From Nitrospinota bacterium (GTDB taxonomy: Bacteria; 2-12-FULL-45-22; JACOWJ01), in NCBI GenBank assembly GCA_016176845.1, contig JACOWJ010000051.1, positions 1 through 12,886 of the forward strand: a DNA stretch of 12,886 bases, in the 5' to 3' direction. Positions 1-6,845 of the stretch are shown here, piece after piece. A program made the position numbers and the translations under genes. Under the pieces are notes generated by a model, which saw nothing but the letters and a program-made list of their open reading frames with translations, was not told where the DNA came from and did no database searches. Each line of letters opens with the position of its first letter. Within the stretch, counting starts at the first letter, position 1.

Positions 1-54
1 CTTGCGCTCCTCGCAATGACCTGTCCCTGTCATTGCGAGCGCAGCGAAGCAATC
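1..54. repeat. Hairpin repeat, truncated by window edge
   Basis: CTCGCAATGAC at 10-20 is the exact reverse complement of GTCATTGCGAG at 29-39, giving an 11-bp stem with an 8-nt loop. The right arm continues as GCAGCGAAGCAATC. The same arms recur at 10582-10660 in the hemB-ahbD gap, so this is a dispersed family. The left part of this copy lies outside the window. It sits about 50 bp beyond the mutS2 stop codon. Confidence 0.8.
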
Positions 55-107
55 CCAGGTAAGCAAGAACCAGAGAATCATTTCCGCCAATGTGTACTAC
101 CCACACC

Positions 108-2657
108 TCAAACCTGCAGCTCCACCAGGGTGACCCCATCCCCCCCTTCCTCGGGCTGCCCCGGTCGGAAGCGACGGACATAAGGGGATCCCTCCAGGTA
201 GTGCCTCAGCGACCTCCTCAGGGCCCCGGTGCCGTGGCCGTGGATCAGGTAGATGCAGGAGAACTGGCTGAGCATCGCCCGATCCAGGAATCTCTCCGCT
301 TTGTCCAAGGCCTCGTCGATCCTCAACCCTCGCAGGTCGCAACTGTTTTCAGAGGTGGGCATTTGCAGGCCCGCCCCGGCATCCTCCGCTCTGAGCTCGG
401 GGGACAGAGGGGCCGGGGTGCTGGGAGGCGGTGTTCCGCTCCCCCGCCGCCCTGCTCCCTTGCTCATCCGCTCCTCTGCCCCTCCGCTCCTCTGCCCCTC
501 CGCCCCTCTGCTCCCCTGCTCCCTTGCCCCTCCCCCTCCGCGCCCCTGATCCTTGGTACGACGCGAAGCTCCGGGGTAAGGCCGTAGCTCCTCCGCCCCC
601 ACCGTCACCTGGATCGACCCCACCTGAACCCGGACCTTGCTCGTCTGGGCGGGGTCGTCCAGCAATACGCCCTTCTGACCCAAGGGAATCACCTGGACTG
701 TCTCCCCCTGGCGGCAAGGGGCAAACCCCTCCTCCAAGGAAGGCAAGGAGGGCGCCAATTCCTTCCTCGCCATCCGGATGCCCTCCCGGGCCTCATCCTC
801 CAGCCGAACTAAGGCCTTCTTCGCCTCCCGGGCCTTCTCCAAACGGTTCTCCGCCTTGACCTCCTCCAGCACCGCATTGATCTGCCTCCTGCCCTCGGTC
901 AACAGGACCGTCATCTCTTGTAGGGAACGGGAAAGGATCTTTTCTCGTTCCTCGCGCAGTTTAGTCAACCGAGTCTCGTACTCCTCCCGCAGCGTATCGG
1001 CCTCCTCCCTGACCCGGGCCAGTGCCTTCTGCTCGTCCGCCAATTCCAACCGACGTCTCTCCAAATCCTCCAGCAAGCGATTCAACCCCTCCTGCTCCCC
1101 TCCCAAGAGCTCCTTCGCCCTCTCGTAAACCTCCGCCGGGAGGCCTAACCGCCGGGCGATCTCCATCCCGAAACTGCGGCCGGGGGTCCCCAAGATCAGC
1201 CGATAGGTAGGCCGCAGGTCGGCCCGGTAGAACTCCAGTCCGGCGTTCACAAAGAGGGGGTTCTGGCTGGCCAGGGCCTTGAGCCGGCCATAGTGGGTGG
1301 TGGCCATCGTTAGCGCCCCCTGCCCCACCAGCCGCTCGAGGATGGCCTGGGCCAAGGCCGCTCCTTCGTCGGGATCGGTGGCCGTCGCAATCTCGTCCAG
1401 CAGGACCAGGGTGCTCGGCCCAGCGCAACGGAGCACCTCGAGAATCTGAAGCAGGTGGGCCGAGAAGGTCGAGAGATCGCTCTCGATGCTTTGCTGGTCG
1501 CCGATATCGGCGTAAACCTCGGAAAAGAGAGGCATCTCTGAGCCCGGAGCGGCCGGGATATGCAGGCCTGCCTTGACCATCAAGGCACACAGGCCCAGGG
1601 TCTTCAGGGCGATCGTCTTGCCGCCCGCATTGGGCCCGGTGACGATCAAGGCTTGCCCCCCCTGGCCCAGCCGGATCCCGTTGGGCACCACTTCCTTCTG
1701 GCTCAAGACCATCAGGGGATGCCGGGCCGAGAGGAGATCCACCCGACTCCGCGAGCTCAGTTGGGGAGTGCAGCCCTCCAGGAGCTGGCTGAGTCGCGCC
1801 TTGCTGTAAGTCAGGTCCAGATCCCCCAGAATCTCCAGATTGGAGGAGATCTCCAGGATGTGATCGACCACCAGAGAGGAAAGCTCCCGCAAGATCCGGT
1901 AAATCTCCCGCTCAACCTCCAGCTCGGCCATCTTGAGCTGATTGTTGAGCTCCACCAGATCCTGGGGCTCGATGAAGACGGTCGCGCCGCTGAGAGAGGT
2001 GTCATGGACGATTCCGGGGATCTTGCTGCGGGCCTCCGCCTTCACCAAGATCACGTAGCGGTTCTCTCGGAGGGTATAATAATGCTCCTGCAGGAAGTGG
2101 ACATAGGCCGGAGAGTTAAGGAAGGAGGTTAGCCGGTCTTTGATCTCCTGATGGAGCAGGCGAACCTCACGGCGCAAATGGCGCAGGACAGGGCTGGCCT
2201 CATCGGAGAGCTCCCCTCCGGCATCGAAGCAGCTGTTGATGGTCCGCTCCAATCCCCGCAGATCGGCCAAGGGCTGAGCCAATCGAAAGAGCAAGGAATA
2301 AAGCTCCCGCCGTTGGTAGAAGTAAGCCTTAAGCCGCGAGCTGGCCCTCAGGGTATCGCTCACCGCCAACAGCTCTCTCGGCTCCAGGATGGCCCCTTTC
2401 TTGCCTCGTTCCAGGATACTGCGCAGGTCATGGATTCCACCCATGGGCACTGGATCCTCTTTCTCCAACACCCTCTTGAGCTCCGTAGTTTCCTGAAGCT
2501 TTCGGCTTACGGCGGTCTCATCTTCCCAGAAGGGAAGCCGCTCGCAGAACTCTTTGCCGAGAGACGAAGTGGCCAATTCGGCGAGTTTCTCTTTGACCTT
2601 TGGCCATTCTAAGACCTCCAGTGATCTCTCTCTTAAAGGCTTTTCTACCAGATCCAT
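108..2657 (-). CDS. mutS2: MutS2 family ATPase/Smr endonuclease
   Basis: This 849-residue protein has the full MutS2 architecture. An N-terminal helical core/clamp (about 1-320) is followed by a MutS-type ABC ATPase with Walker A GPNAGGKT (341-348), a DLSTFSAHL signature (394-402) and Walker B TLVLLDE (416-422). A charged coiled coil spans roughly 510-640, then a small beta domain (about 645-695), a linker, and a C-terminal Smr nuclease domain (about 772-849) with DLRGLRIDEAL and IHGHGTGAL. In the family, MutS2 acts on branched DNA to suppress recombination, and in Bacillus it rescues collided ribosomes; it lacks the MutS mismatch-recognition domain. It is longer than the usual ~780-790 residues because of an insertion at about 698-750. 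The start is the first ATG, with a weak GGGGA 12 nt upstream. It is transcribed divergently from the dksA-like gene. Confidence 0.96.
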   Translation of the reverse strand: MDLVEKPLRERSLEVLEWPKVKEKLAELATSSLGKEFCERLPFWEDETAVSRKLQETTELKRVLEKEDPVPMGGIHDLRSILERGKKGAILEPRELLAVSDTLRASSRLKAYFYQRRELYSLLFRLAQPLADLRGLERTINSCFDAGGELSDEASPVLRHLRREVRLLHQEIKDRLTSFLNSPAYVHFLQEHYYTLRENRYVILVKAEARSKIPGIVHDTSLSGATVFIEPQDLVELNNQLKMAELEVEREIYRILRELSSLVVDHILEISSNLEILGDLDLTYSKARLSQLLEGCTPQLSSRSRVDLLSARHPLMVLSQKEVVPNGIRLGQGGQALIVTGPNAGGKTIALKTLGLCALMVKAGLHIPAAPGSEMPLFSEVYADIGDQQSIESDLSTFSAHLLQILEVLRCAGPSTLVLLDEIATATDPDEGAALAQAILERLVGQGALTMATTHYGRLKALASQNPLFVNAGLEFYRADLRPTYRLILGTPGRSFGMEIARRLGLPAEVYERAKELLGGEQEGLNRLLEDLERRRLELADEQKALARVREEADTLREEYETRLTKLREEREKILSRSLQEMTVLLTEGRRQINAVLEEVKAENRLEKAREAKKALVRLEDEAREGIRMARKELAPSLPSLEEGFAPCRQGETVQVIPLGQKGVLLDDPAQTSKVRVQVGSIQVTVGAEELRPYPGASRRTKDQGRGGGGAREQGSRGAEGQRSGGAEERMSKGAGRRGSGTPPPSTPAPLSPELRAEDAGAGLQMPTSENSCDLRGLRIDEALDKAERFLDRAMLSQFSCIYLIHGHGTGALRRSLRHYLEGSPYVRRFRPGQPEEGGDGVTLVELQV
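408..557 (-). repeat. Low-complexity repeat tract inside mutS2 linker
   Basis: On the + strand the tract is built from imperfect iterations of CCCCTCCGCTCCTCTG-like units (clearest at about 465-545), almost pure pyrimidine apart from regular G. On the coding strand it gives a Gly/Arg/Ala/Glu/Ser-rich stretch (residues about 701-750, with units such as RGAEGQRSGGAEER) between the beta domain and the Smr domain. The reading frame is kept. It resembles the GGGAGCAGGGGAGCAG-type tracts seen between genes in many bacterial genomes (from memory), so it may be a repeat that expanded in or invaded a tolerant linker. Confidence 0.8.
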
Positions 2658-2703
2658 GCTTTAAGTCCCCATCTTTTCGAAGGAGTCCAGGAAATGCTCA
2701 TGG

Positions 2704-2717
2704 CTCGAAATTTCGAG
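2704..2717. promoter_or_regulatory. 14-bp perfect palindrome in divergent mutS2/dksA region
   Basis: CTCGAAATTTCGAG reads identically on both strands. It lies 47 bp upstream of the mutS2 start and just upstream of the -35 box of the dksA-like promoter, so it could be an operator for either gene. No regulator can be named from the sequence. Confidence 0.4.
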
Positions 2718-2734
2718 GTTTTGGCCATTTTGGC

Positions 2735-2763
2735 TTGACAAAAAGGGATAATTAAGTTACACT
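2735..2763 (+). promoter_or_regulatory. Sigma70-type promoter of the dksA-like gene
   Basis: TTGACA at 2735-2740 is separated by exactly 17 nt from TACACT at 2758-2763. Transcription would start near 2770, leaving a leader of about 27 nt with a GAGG Shine-Dalgarno at 2785-2788 before the ATG at 2797. Confidence 0.65.
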
Positions 2764-2796
2764 ATCCCGAATTATCCAAAAAGCGAGGACGCTCCC

Positions 2797-3159
2797 ATGA
2801 ACAAAAAGACATTAAAATACTTCGAGCAAGAACTGGTCAAGAAGAGGCAGGATCTCATTGAGGAGGCAACCAAGACGGTCAATACCGACTTAAAAGCCCA
2901 GAAAGGGGAGCTGCCCGATACGGTGGATCGATCTTCCCTGGAGACGGACCGAAGCTTCCTCTTACGGCTTAGAGATCGGGAAAGGAAGCTGATCAAGAAG
3001 ATCGACGAAACCCTGGCGAGGATCAAAGAGGGGACCTTCGGGATTTGTATGGAATGCGGAGAAGAGATCGACGAGGAGCGCCTGAAGGTTCGGCCCGTGG
3101 CCACCCTATGTATCTCTTGCAAAGAAGACCAGGAACAGAAAGAAAAGCTCATGCGATAA
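2797..3159 (+). CDS. dksA: DksA/TraR-type zinc-finger RNA polymerase-binding factor
   Basis: This 120-residue protein has an N-terminal coiled-coil hairpin (about 1-75) and a C4 zinc finger: CMEC (C84, C87) and CISC (C105, C108). The coiled-coil tip reads LPDTVDRSS. Aligned by eye to E. coli DksA (DPVDRAA), the acidic residues D71 and D74 are kept as D41 and D44, but A76 is a serine here. In the family, DksA enters the RNA polymerase secondary channel and works with ppGpp to reset rRNA and amino-acid promoters. RERKLIKKIDETL and the text around the finger are strongly DksA-like. It is shorter than the 151-residue E. coli protein, as in many non-gamma homologues. It has its own promoter at 2735-2763. 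Its last 11 nt overlap the 3' end of lipB on the other strand. A related DksA/TraR paralogue is the main alternative. Confidence 0.9.
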   Translation: MNKKTLKYFEQELVKKRQDLIEEATKTVNTDLKAQKGELPDTVDRSSLETDRSFLLRLRDRERKLIKKIDETLARIKEGTFGICMECGEEIDEERLKVRPVATLCISCKEDQEQKEKLMR

Positions 3160-3817
3160 GGCCTGATCCTCTATTCATCAACGGGAAGACGCGAGAGAAG
3201 TGGCCGGTGACATGTTCGGCTACCTCGTCAGGAGAAATTGCCTTCCCCAGGATGGAAGCCATGGAGACCATCTCTAAGCCGGAGATACCGCAGGGCACGA
3301 TCCACTGAAAAGGAGAAAGGTCCATATCGACATTTAAGGAGAATCCGTGCCACGTAACCCATCGACTAAGATGAATTCCAATCGAAGCGATTTTCCGATG
3401 TCCCACCCAGACCCCCGTTAACCCTGCCCGCCGTCCTGCCCGAATGTCGAAATCCTCTAGGGTTGAGATCAGTACTTCCTCGATCCTTCGCAAGTACTGA
3501 TGGGCATCGCGGCCATGATCGTTCAAGTCCAGTATGGGATAGCCCACCAGCTGACCTGGGCCGTGATACGTGATATCCCCTCCCCTTTCCACCTCGAACA
3601 AGCCGATTCGTTCCCTCTGCAAGACCTCTTCGCCGGCCAACAGGTGCTGCCTCTTCCCAGCCCGGCCGATGGTGATGGTCGGGGGATGCTGCAAGAGAAG
3701 CAAGGTGTCTTCGATCTCCCCATGGATCCGGGCATGGGCCAACTTCCGCTGGAGCTCCAAAGCTTCCCCATAGTCAACGGTTCCCATCCGAAGGACCCTC
3801 AATGCCTCCTTTGGCAT
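3149..3817 (-). CDS. lipB: Octanoyltransferase (lipoate-protein ligase B)
   Basis: LipB transfers octanoyl from acyl carrier protein to the lipoyl domains of 2-oxoacid dehydrogenases and the glycine cleavage H protein, the first step of lipoate synthesis. The 222-residue protein carries the family blocks LQHPPTITIGR (42-52), ERGGDITYHGPGQLVGYPI (77-95) and KIASIGIHLSRWVTWHGFSL (142-161), then the catalytic PCGI with C176. The catalytic pair is K142 and C176, the same numbering as described for the Mycobacterium tuberculosis enzyme. The ATG lies 4 nt after the polX stop, and the Shine-Dalgarno (AGGGAAGGAAG) is inside the last polX codons, which suggests translational coupling. No lipA is in the window. 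The 3' end overlaps the dksA-like gene by 11 nt, leaving no room for a separate terminator. Confidence 0.96.
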   Translation of the reverse strand: MPKEALRVLRMGTVDYGEALELQRKLAHARIHGEIEDTLLLLQHPPTITIGRAGKRQHLLAGEEVLQRERIGLFEVERGGDITYHGPGQLVGYPILDLNDHGRDAHQYLRRIEEVLISTLEDFDIRAGRRAGLTGVWVGHRKIASIGIHLSRWVTWHGFSLNVDMDLSPFQWIVPCGISGLEMVSMASILGKAISPDEVAEHVTGHFSRVFPLMNRGSGLIA

Positions 3818-3821
3818 GATG

Positions 3822-5537
3822 CTACTTCCTTCCCTTTAGTCTCTCCATCACTCTCTCTAATGCCAGCGCATTGAAGACATCGCCCTTCGTCAGCCATCCC
3901 TTGCGGGCGATGCCTACCCCATAGCGGGTATCTCGGAGCCCTTCCAGGCTGTGGGCATCGGGATTGATGCTGATCTTAATGCCCAGGGCGGCCGCCTTCT
4001 TGAGGTGGCGCCAATCCAGGTCGAGCCGATGCGGGTTGGCGTTCAACTCGAGGATCACGCCGTGCCCGGCCGCCGCCTCCAGGAGCGCATCGATGTCCAC
4101 AGGATACCCCTCCCGGCCCAAGAGGAGGCGGCCCGTGGGGTGTCCCAGCATCGTCACACAAGGGTGAGAGAGCGCCCTAGCGATCCGCCGGGTCATCTCC
4201 TCCTGGGTCATGTTAAACCGGGAGTGGATCGAGGCAATGACAAAATCGAACCCCCTTAAGGTCTCCTCGTCGTAATCCAGCGACCCATCGGGAAGGATAT
4301 CCACCTCCGTTCCCTTCAACAGAGTGAGGTCCGGAAACTTGCGGTTGGTCTCCACGATCTCGGCCTGCTGCGCTCGCAGCCGTTCTGGCTCCAGGCCATG
4401 GGCATACCGGGCGACCTGGCTGTGATCGGCAATGCCCAGGTAACGATAGCCCAACGCTCGCGCCGCCCGGGACATCGCCTCGACAGAGGCCACCCCATCG
4501 CTCCAGTGGGTATGGACGTGGAAGACTCCCAAGATATCCGCCTCCTCGATGAGCTGGGGAAGCTGGCCCCGTTCGGCCGCCTCGATCTCTCCCCTATCCT
4601 CCCGCAGCTCGGGGGGGATAAAGGGCAACCCTAAGGCAGAGAAGACCTCCTCCTCCCTGCAACAGGAGATCCGCTCTTCGCCGCGGAAGAGGCCGTAATC
4701 TTCCATCCGGATCCCTCGTTCCCTGGCCCTCTCCCGCATCGCATCAGAGTGCTCCTGGCTGCCGGTGAAATGTTGCCAGGCGAAGGGGAATTCGTCGTCC
4801 CGCACCACCCGCAAGTCGGCCTCGATCCCATTGACCAGCCGGATGGCGATTCGAGTACTGCCAGTCGCCACCACCTCCTCGACCTGAGGCAGTCGGGTGA
4901 AATCGGCCATAACCCCCTCTGGGTCCTCCGAGCTGGTCAGCAGATCGATATCCTTCACGGTCTCCTTGCGACGGCGCAAGCCACCAGCAATCTCAGCCCG
5001 CTGCACCCGAGGAGAACGGTGCAGCCCCTCCAGGATCTCTTGAGCGATACCAATCGCCTCGCTGTAAAGGAATCGGCCCCGATGGCGCTTGAGGAGCTCG
5101 ATTCCCTGGAGGATCTTCTCCTGCGTCTTGCGGCCAAAGCCCGGCAGATCGACCAGCCGGTTCTCATGGCACGCGTACTCCAGCTCCCCGACCGTCTTGA
5201 CCCCCAACCCTTCGTGGATCACCTGGATCTTCTTGGGACCCAGGGAAGGGATGGCCAGCATCTCCAACAGGCTGCCGGGAAGGGAGTCCTTCAGCCGCTC
5301 GTAATACCCCATGCGCCCCGTGATGACCAGCTCGGTAATCTTTTCCGCCAGTGCCTGGCCGATCCCCTTAAGCTCCCGCAACCTCCCGTCCCGAACCAGT
5401 CCCTCCAGATCCTCCTCCAGCCCTTCTAAGGTCCGGGCAGCCGTATAATAGGCCCGGGTCTTAAAGGGGCTCTCTCCCTGGATCTCCAACAGGGAGCCAA
5501 TCTCTTCTAAGGTCTTGGCAACTTGTCTCTTGTCCAT
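3822..5537 (-). CDS. polX: Family X DNA polymerase/3'-5' exonuclease PolX
   Basis: PolX fills short gaps during base excision repair and has exonuclease and AP-endonuclease activity from a C-terminal PHP domain. Its 571 residues match the Bacillus protein in length. Helix-hairpin-helix elements lie at about 51-70 (LRELKGIGQALAEKI), 94-110 and 130-146. The polymerase catalytic aspartates are D196 and D198 in GGLRRRKETVKDIDLL, plus D241 in IEADLR. The PHP metal ligands are visible: H340 and H342 in VFHVHTHWSDG, D371-H372 (IADHS), E411 (GTEVD), H438 (ASIHS), H466 (GHPTGR), and D527 and H529 (NPDAHS). Both activities therefore look intact. The start codon has no clear Shine-Dalgarno. It is first in an operon with lipB, behind the promoter at 5592-5620. 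Confidence 0.96.
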   Translation of the reverse strand: MDKRQVAKTLEEIGSLLEIQGESPFKTRAYYTAARTLEGLEEDLEGLVRDGRLRELKGIGQALAEKITELVITGRMGYYERLKDSLPGSLLEMLAIPSLGPKKIQVIHEGLGVKTVGELEYACHENRLVDLPGFGRKTQEKILQGIELLKRHRGRFLYSEAIGIAQEILEGLHRSPRVQRAEIAGGLRRRKETVKDIDLLTSSEDPEGVMADFTRLPQVEEVVATGSTRIAIRLVNGIEADLRVVRDDEFPFAWQHFTGSQEHSDAMRERARERGIRMEDYGLFRGEERISCCREEEVFSALGLPFIPPELREDRGEIEAAERGQLPQLIEEADILGVFHVHTHWSDGVASVEAMSRAARALGYRYLGIADHSQVARYAHGLEPERLRAQQAEIVETNRKFPDLTLLKGTEVDILPDGSLDYDEETLRGFDFVIASIHSRFNMTQEEMTRRIARALSHPCVTMLGHPTGRLLLGREGYPVDIDALLEAAAGHGVILELNANPHRLDLDWRHLKKAAALGIKISINPDAHSLEGLRDTRYGVGIARKGWLTKGDVFNALALERVMERLKGRK

Positions 5538-5591
5538 AAGGATATAGGGATATCATGAGGATCGAAATGTTTGACCTTTCAGTATGCCCCC

Positions 5592-5620
5592 AATATATCT
5601 GGCCGGCCCGTTTTTGTCAA
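5592..5620 (-). promoter_or_regulatory. Near-consensus sigma70-type promoter of polX-lipB
   Basis: On the minus strand TTGACA (5620-5615) is followed after exactly 17 nt by TATATT (5597-5592). The expected start site near 5585 leaves a leader of about 48 nt before the polX ATG at 5537. Confidence 0.7.
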
Positions 5621-5752
5621 CGGAACTGGAGGGTCGGATCCTGAGAATGCCTCAAGGAATCGAAGCGAAACCGACATGCCCAAGCCAAGTTGACCGCCCC
5701 CGGGCATAAAAATGGACCTTCGATAGACTTTGGCATTTTCACGGTAACTGGT

Positions 5753-5914
5753 CATGCCCTATGGGCACCCAAGCGCATGAAAATGACCAGGTCTATTTTC
5801 GTATCAATCCCCCATGCCCCTTGGACACCCAAGCCCATGAAAATGGCCTGTGAGGCTCCCTCTCCCTTCGGGGGGAGAGGGTTGGGGTGAGGGGCTATTT
5901 CCGTATCAATCTCC
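5753..5914. repeat. Tandem pair of ~60-bp direct repeats
   Basis: Copy A (5753-5812) and copy B (5813-5914) both run CATGCCC, then a CACCCAAG core, GCATGAAAATG (CCATGAAAATG in B), CTATTTTCGTATCAATC (CTATTTCCGTATCAATC in B) and CCC. Copy B is interrupted by 42 bp (5853-5894). A weaker third relative may lie at 5700-5720 (GGGCATAAAAATGGACC). The rest of the gene-free 5621-6068 stretch holds a promoter and a leader hairpin (listed separately) and nothing else I can recognise. Confidence 0.75.
5853..5894. mobile_element. 42-bp inserted repeat (CCCTCTCCC/GGGAGAGGG type)
   Basis: The insert lies inside copy B of the 60-bp repeat, and copy A shows the uninterrupted site. It holds CCCTCTCCC (5858-5866), the short loop TTCGGG, then GGGAGAGGG (5873-5881) and TTGGGGTGAGGGG. 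This is a hairpin repeat of a kind very common between genes in many bacterial genomes (from memory). It has no coding capacity, so it would be non-autonomous. Edges are accurate to about 2 nt. Confidence 0.6.
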
Positions 5915-5954
5915 CGGGTAACCCATGGATTGTACAATCGCGTTAAATCCCCTA

Positions 5955-5983
5955 TTGACAGGGTAAGGGAGCCATGCTAAAAG
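5955..5983 (+). promoter_or_regulatory. Putative promoter of the SnoaL-like gene
   Basis: TTGACA at 5955-5960 is followed after 17 nt by TAAAAG at 5978-5983 (four of six consensus positions). Transcription would start near 5990, giving a leader of about 80 nt that contains the hairpin at 6023-6050 and a strong Shine-Dalgarno at 6056-6062. Confidence 0.5.
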
Positions 5984-6022
5984 GGAACCGCAAGAGAGCA
6001 GAGGAGAGCCGATCTCATCCAG

Positions 6023-6050
6023 GATCGTCTCCTCGTTCGGAGAAACGATC
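6023..6050 (+). other. 5'UTR hairpin upstream of the SnoaL-like gene
   Basis: GATCGTCTCC (6023-6032) pairs with GGAG (6039-6042) and ACGATC (6045-6050) around a TCGTTC loop, giving a 10-bp stem with a 2-nt bulge. It ends 5 nt before the AAGGAGG ribosome binding site. It could modulate mRNA stability or translation; no known RNA family is recognised. Confidence 0.4.
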
Positions 6051-6068
6051 GAAGAAAGGAGGAGAGGC

Positions 6069-6614
6069 ATGGACAACCGGAGGGATCGTGGTCGATCGAG
6101 GCTTTGGGCGGGATGGGGAGGGTTGATGGTGCTCCTGGCAGCCCTGGCCTCTTCCCCATGCTGGGCGGCAGACAAAGCCAAGGCCAAAGGGGGAGGCGGG
6201 GCTGCCGATGCGAAGCAGATCCGTGAGGTGATCCAGCAATATCAGAAGGGCTGGCTTACCCTGGATCTCAATCTTTTGCAGGGCCTTTGGGACAAGGACT
6301 ACCCCAAGATCATTTACGTGGCCACCGAGCTAAAGGAGCCCATCAAGGGCTGGGAAGGGGTGAAGAAGTACTATCAGGACGGCGTTCAGTACTTTGCCGA
6401 GGTCAAGGAGTTTACCTTGAAGGACCTCACGGTGGACAATTTCGGCAACACCGGCTTCGCCTTTGCCCCTTACCATTTCGAGGCCGTTACGAAGGGAGAG
6501 AGCCCCAAGACGATCAAGGGAGATGGACAGGTCTCCTTCATCCTCCGGAAGGTGGGCGGGAAATGGCGGCTCACCCACTACCACGAGTCTGCCCCGCACG
6601 CCGATCAACCGTAG
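6069..6614 (+). CDS. Exported SnoaL/DUF4440-like (NTF2 fold) protein
   Basis: This 181-residue protein begins with a signal peptide: the basic segment RRDRGRSR, then the hydrophobic stretch WGGLMVLLAALASS, with likely cleavage after CWA (residue 33). No lipobox is present. The mature part, about 148 residues, looks like the NTF2-like cone fold of the SnoaL/DUF4440 superfamily. A helical start (IREVIQQYQKGWLTLD) is followed by a segment with WEGVKKYYQD, and the end is the typical KVGGKWRLTHYHES strand pair. Related proteins are hydrolases, isomerases or ligand-binding subunits, so no reaction can be assigned. The ATG is preceded by AAGGAGG at 6-nt spacing. It has its own promoter and faces a dehydratase operon 231 bp downstream. 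Its TAG stop is the first triplet of a heptanucleotide repeat tract. Confidence 0.8.
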   Translation: MDNRRDRGRSRLWAGWGGLMVLLAALASSPCWAADKAKAKGGGGAADAKQIREVIQQYQKGWLTLDLNLLQGLWDKDYPKIIYVATELKEPIKGWEGVKKYYQDGVQYFAEVKEFTLKDLTVDNFGNTGFAFAPYHFEAVTKGESPKTIKGDGQVSFILRKVGGKWRLTHYHESAPHADQP

Positions 6615-6829
6615 GGATTAGGGATTAGGATTAGGGGTTAGGGGTTAGTAAGAAGAGCTTTTATGTATTGTCCTCGAACATCGTAACCCTATTCTATCCA
6701 GTGGGGATGTCCAGATTACTGGAGGACAGGCTCATGTCTGTCCATGGCAAGGCCTGAAAGGGTGTATACTCGTTTGGTGGCAGTAGACCATTTTACTAAC
6801 CCCTAGCCCCTAGCCCCTAACCCCTAATT
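6612..6829. repeat. Telomere-like heptanucleotide tracts in inverted orientation
   Basis: The left tract (6612-6650) iterates TAGGGAT/TAGGGGT units and ends in GGGTTAGTA. The right tract (6793-6829) begins TTACTAACCCCTAG and iterates CCCCTAG/CCCCTAA, so it is the reverse complement. The inner ends GGGTTAGTA and TACTAACCC match perfectly. The 142 bp between them encode nothing convincing but hold a small hairpin (GGACAG ... CTGTCC, about 6724-6743) and a lone TATACT (6765-6770) without a good -35. The whole unit is the only sequence between the SnoaL-like gene and the dehydratase ribosome binding site. Confidence 0.8.
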
Positions 6830-6845
6830 TAAGGAGAGCTCCAAG

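Noticed and set aside
431-859. Proline/serine-rich open frame opposite mutS2
   Set aside because: It is the opposite-strand reading of the low-complexity linker and adjacent mutS2 coding sequence; its composition is an artefact of the repeat.
5690-5890. 66-codon open frame on the + strand
   Set aside because: It is translated from the tandem 60-bp repeats (peptide units HALWAPKRMKM and HAPWTPKPMKM) and the inserted repeat, with no ribosome binding site. It is repeat sequence, not a gene.
5753-5914. Possible mini CRISPR array
   Set aside because: Only two repeat units of about 60 bp, tandem without spacers, one holding an unrelated hairpin insert, and no cas genes.
6612-6829. True telomere or linear replicon end
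   Set aside because: The tracts are internal, in inverted orientation, with 7-nt rather than 6-nt units, and genes continue on both sides.
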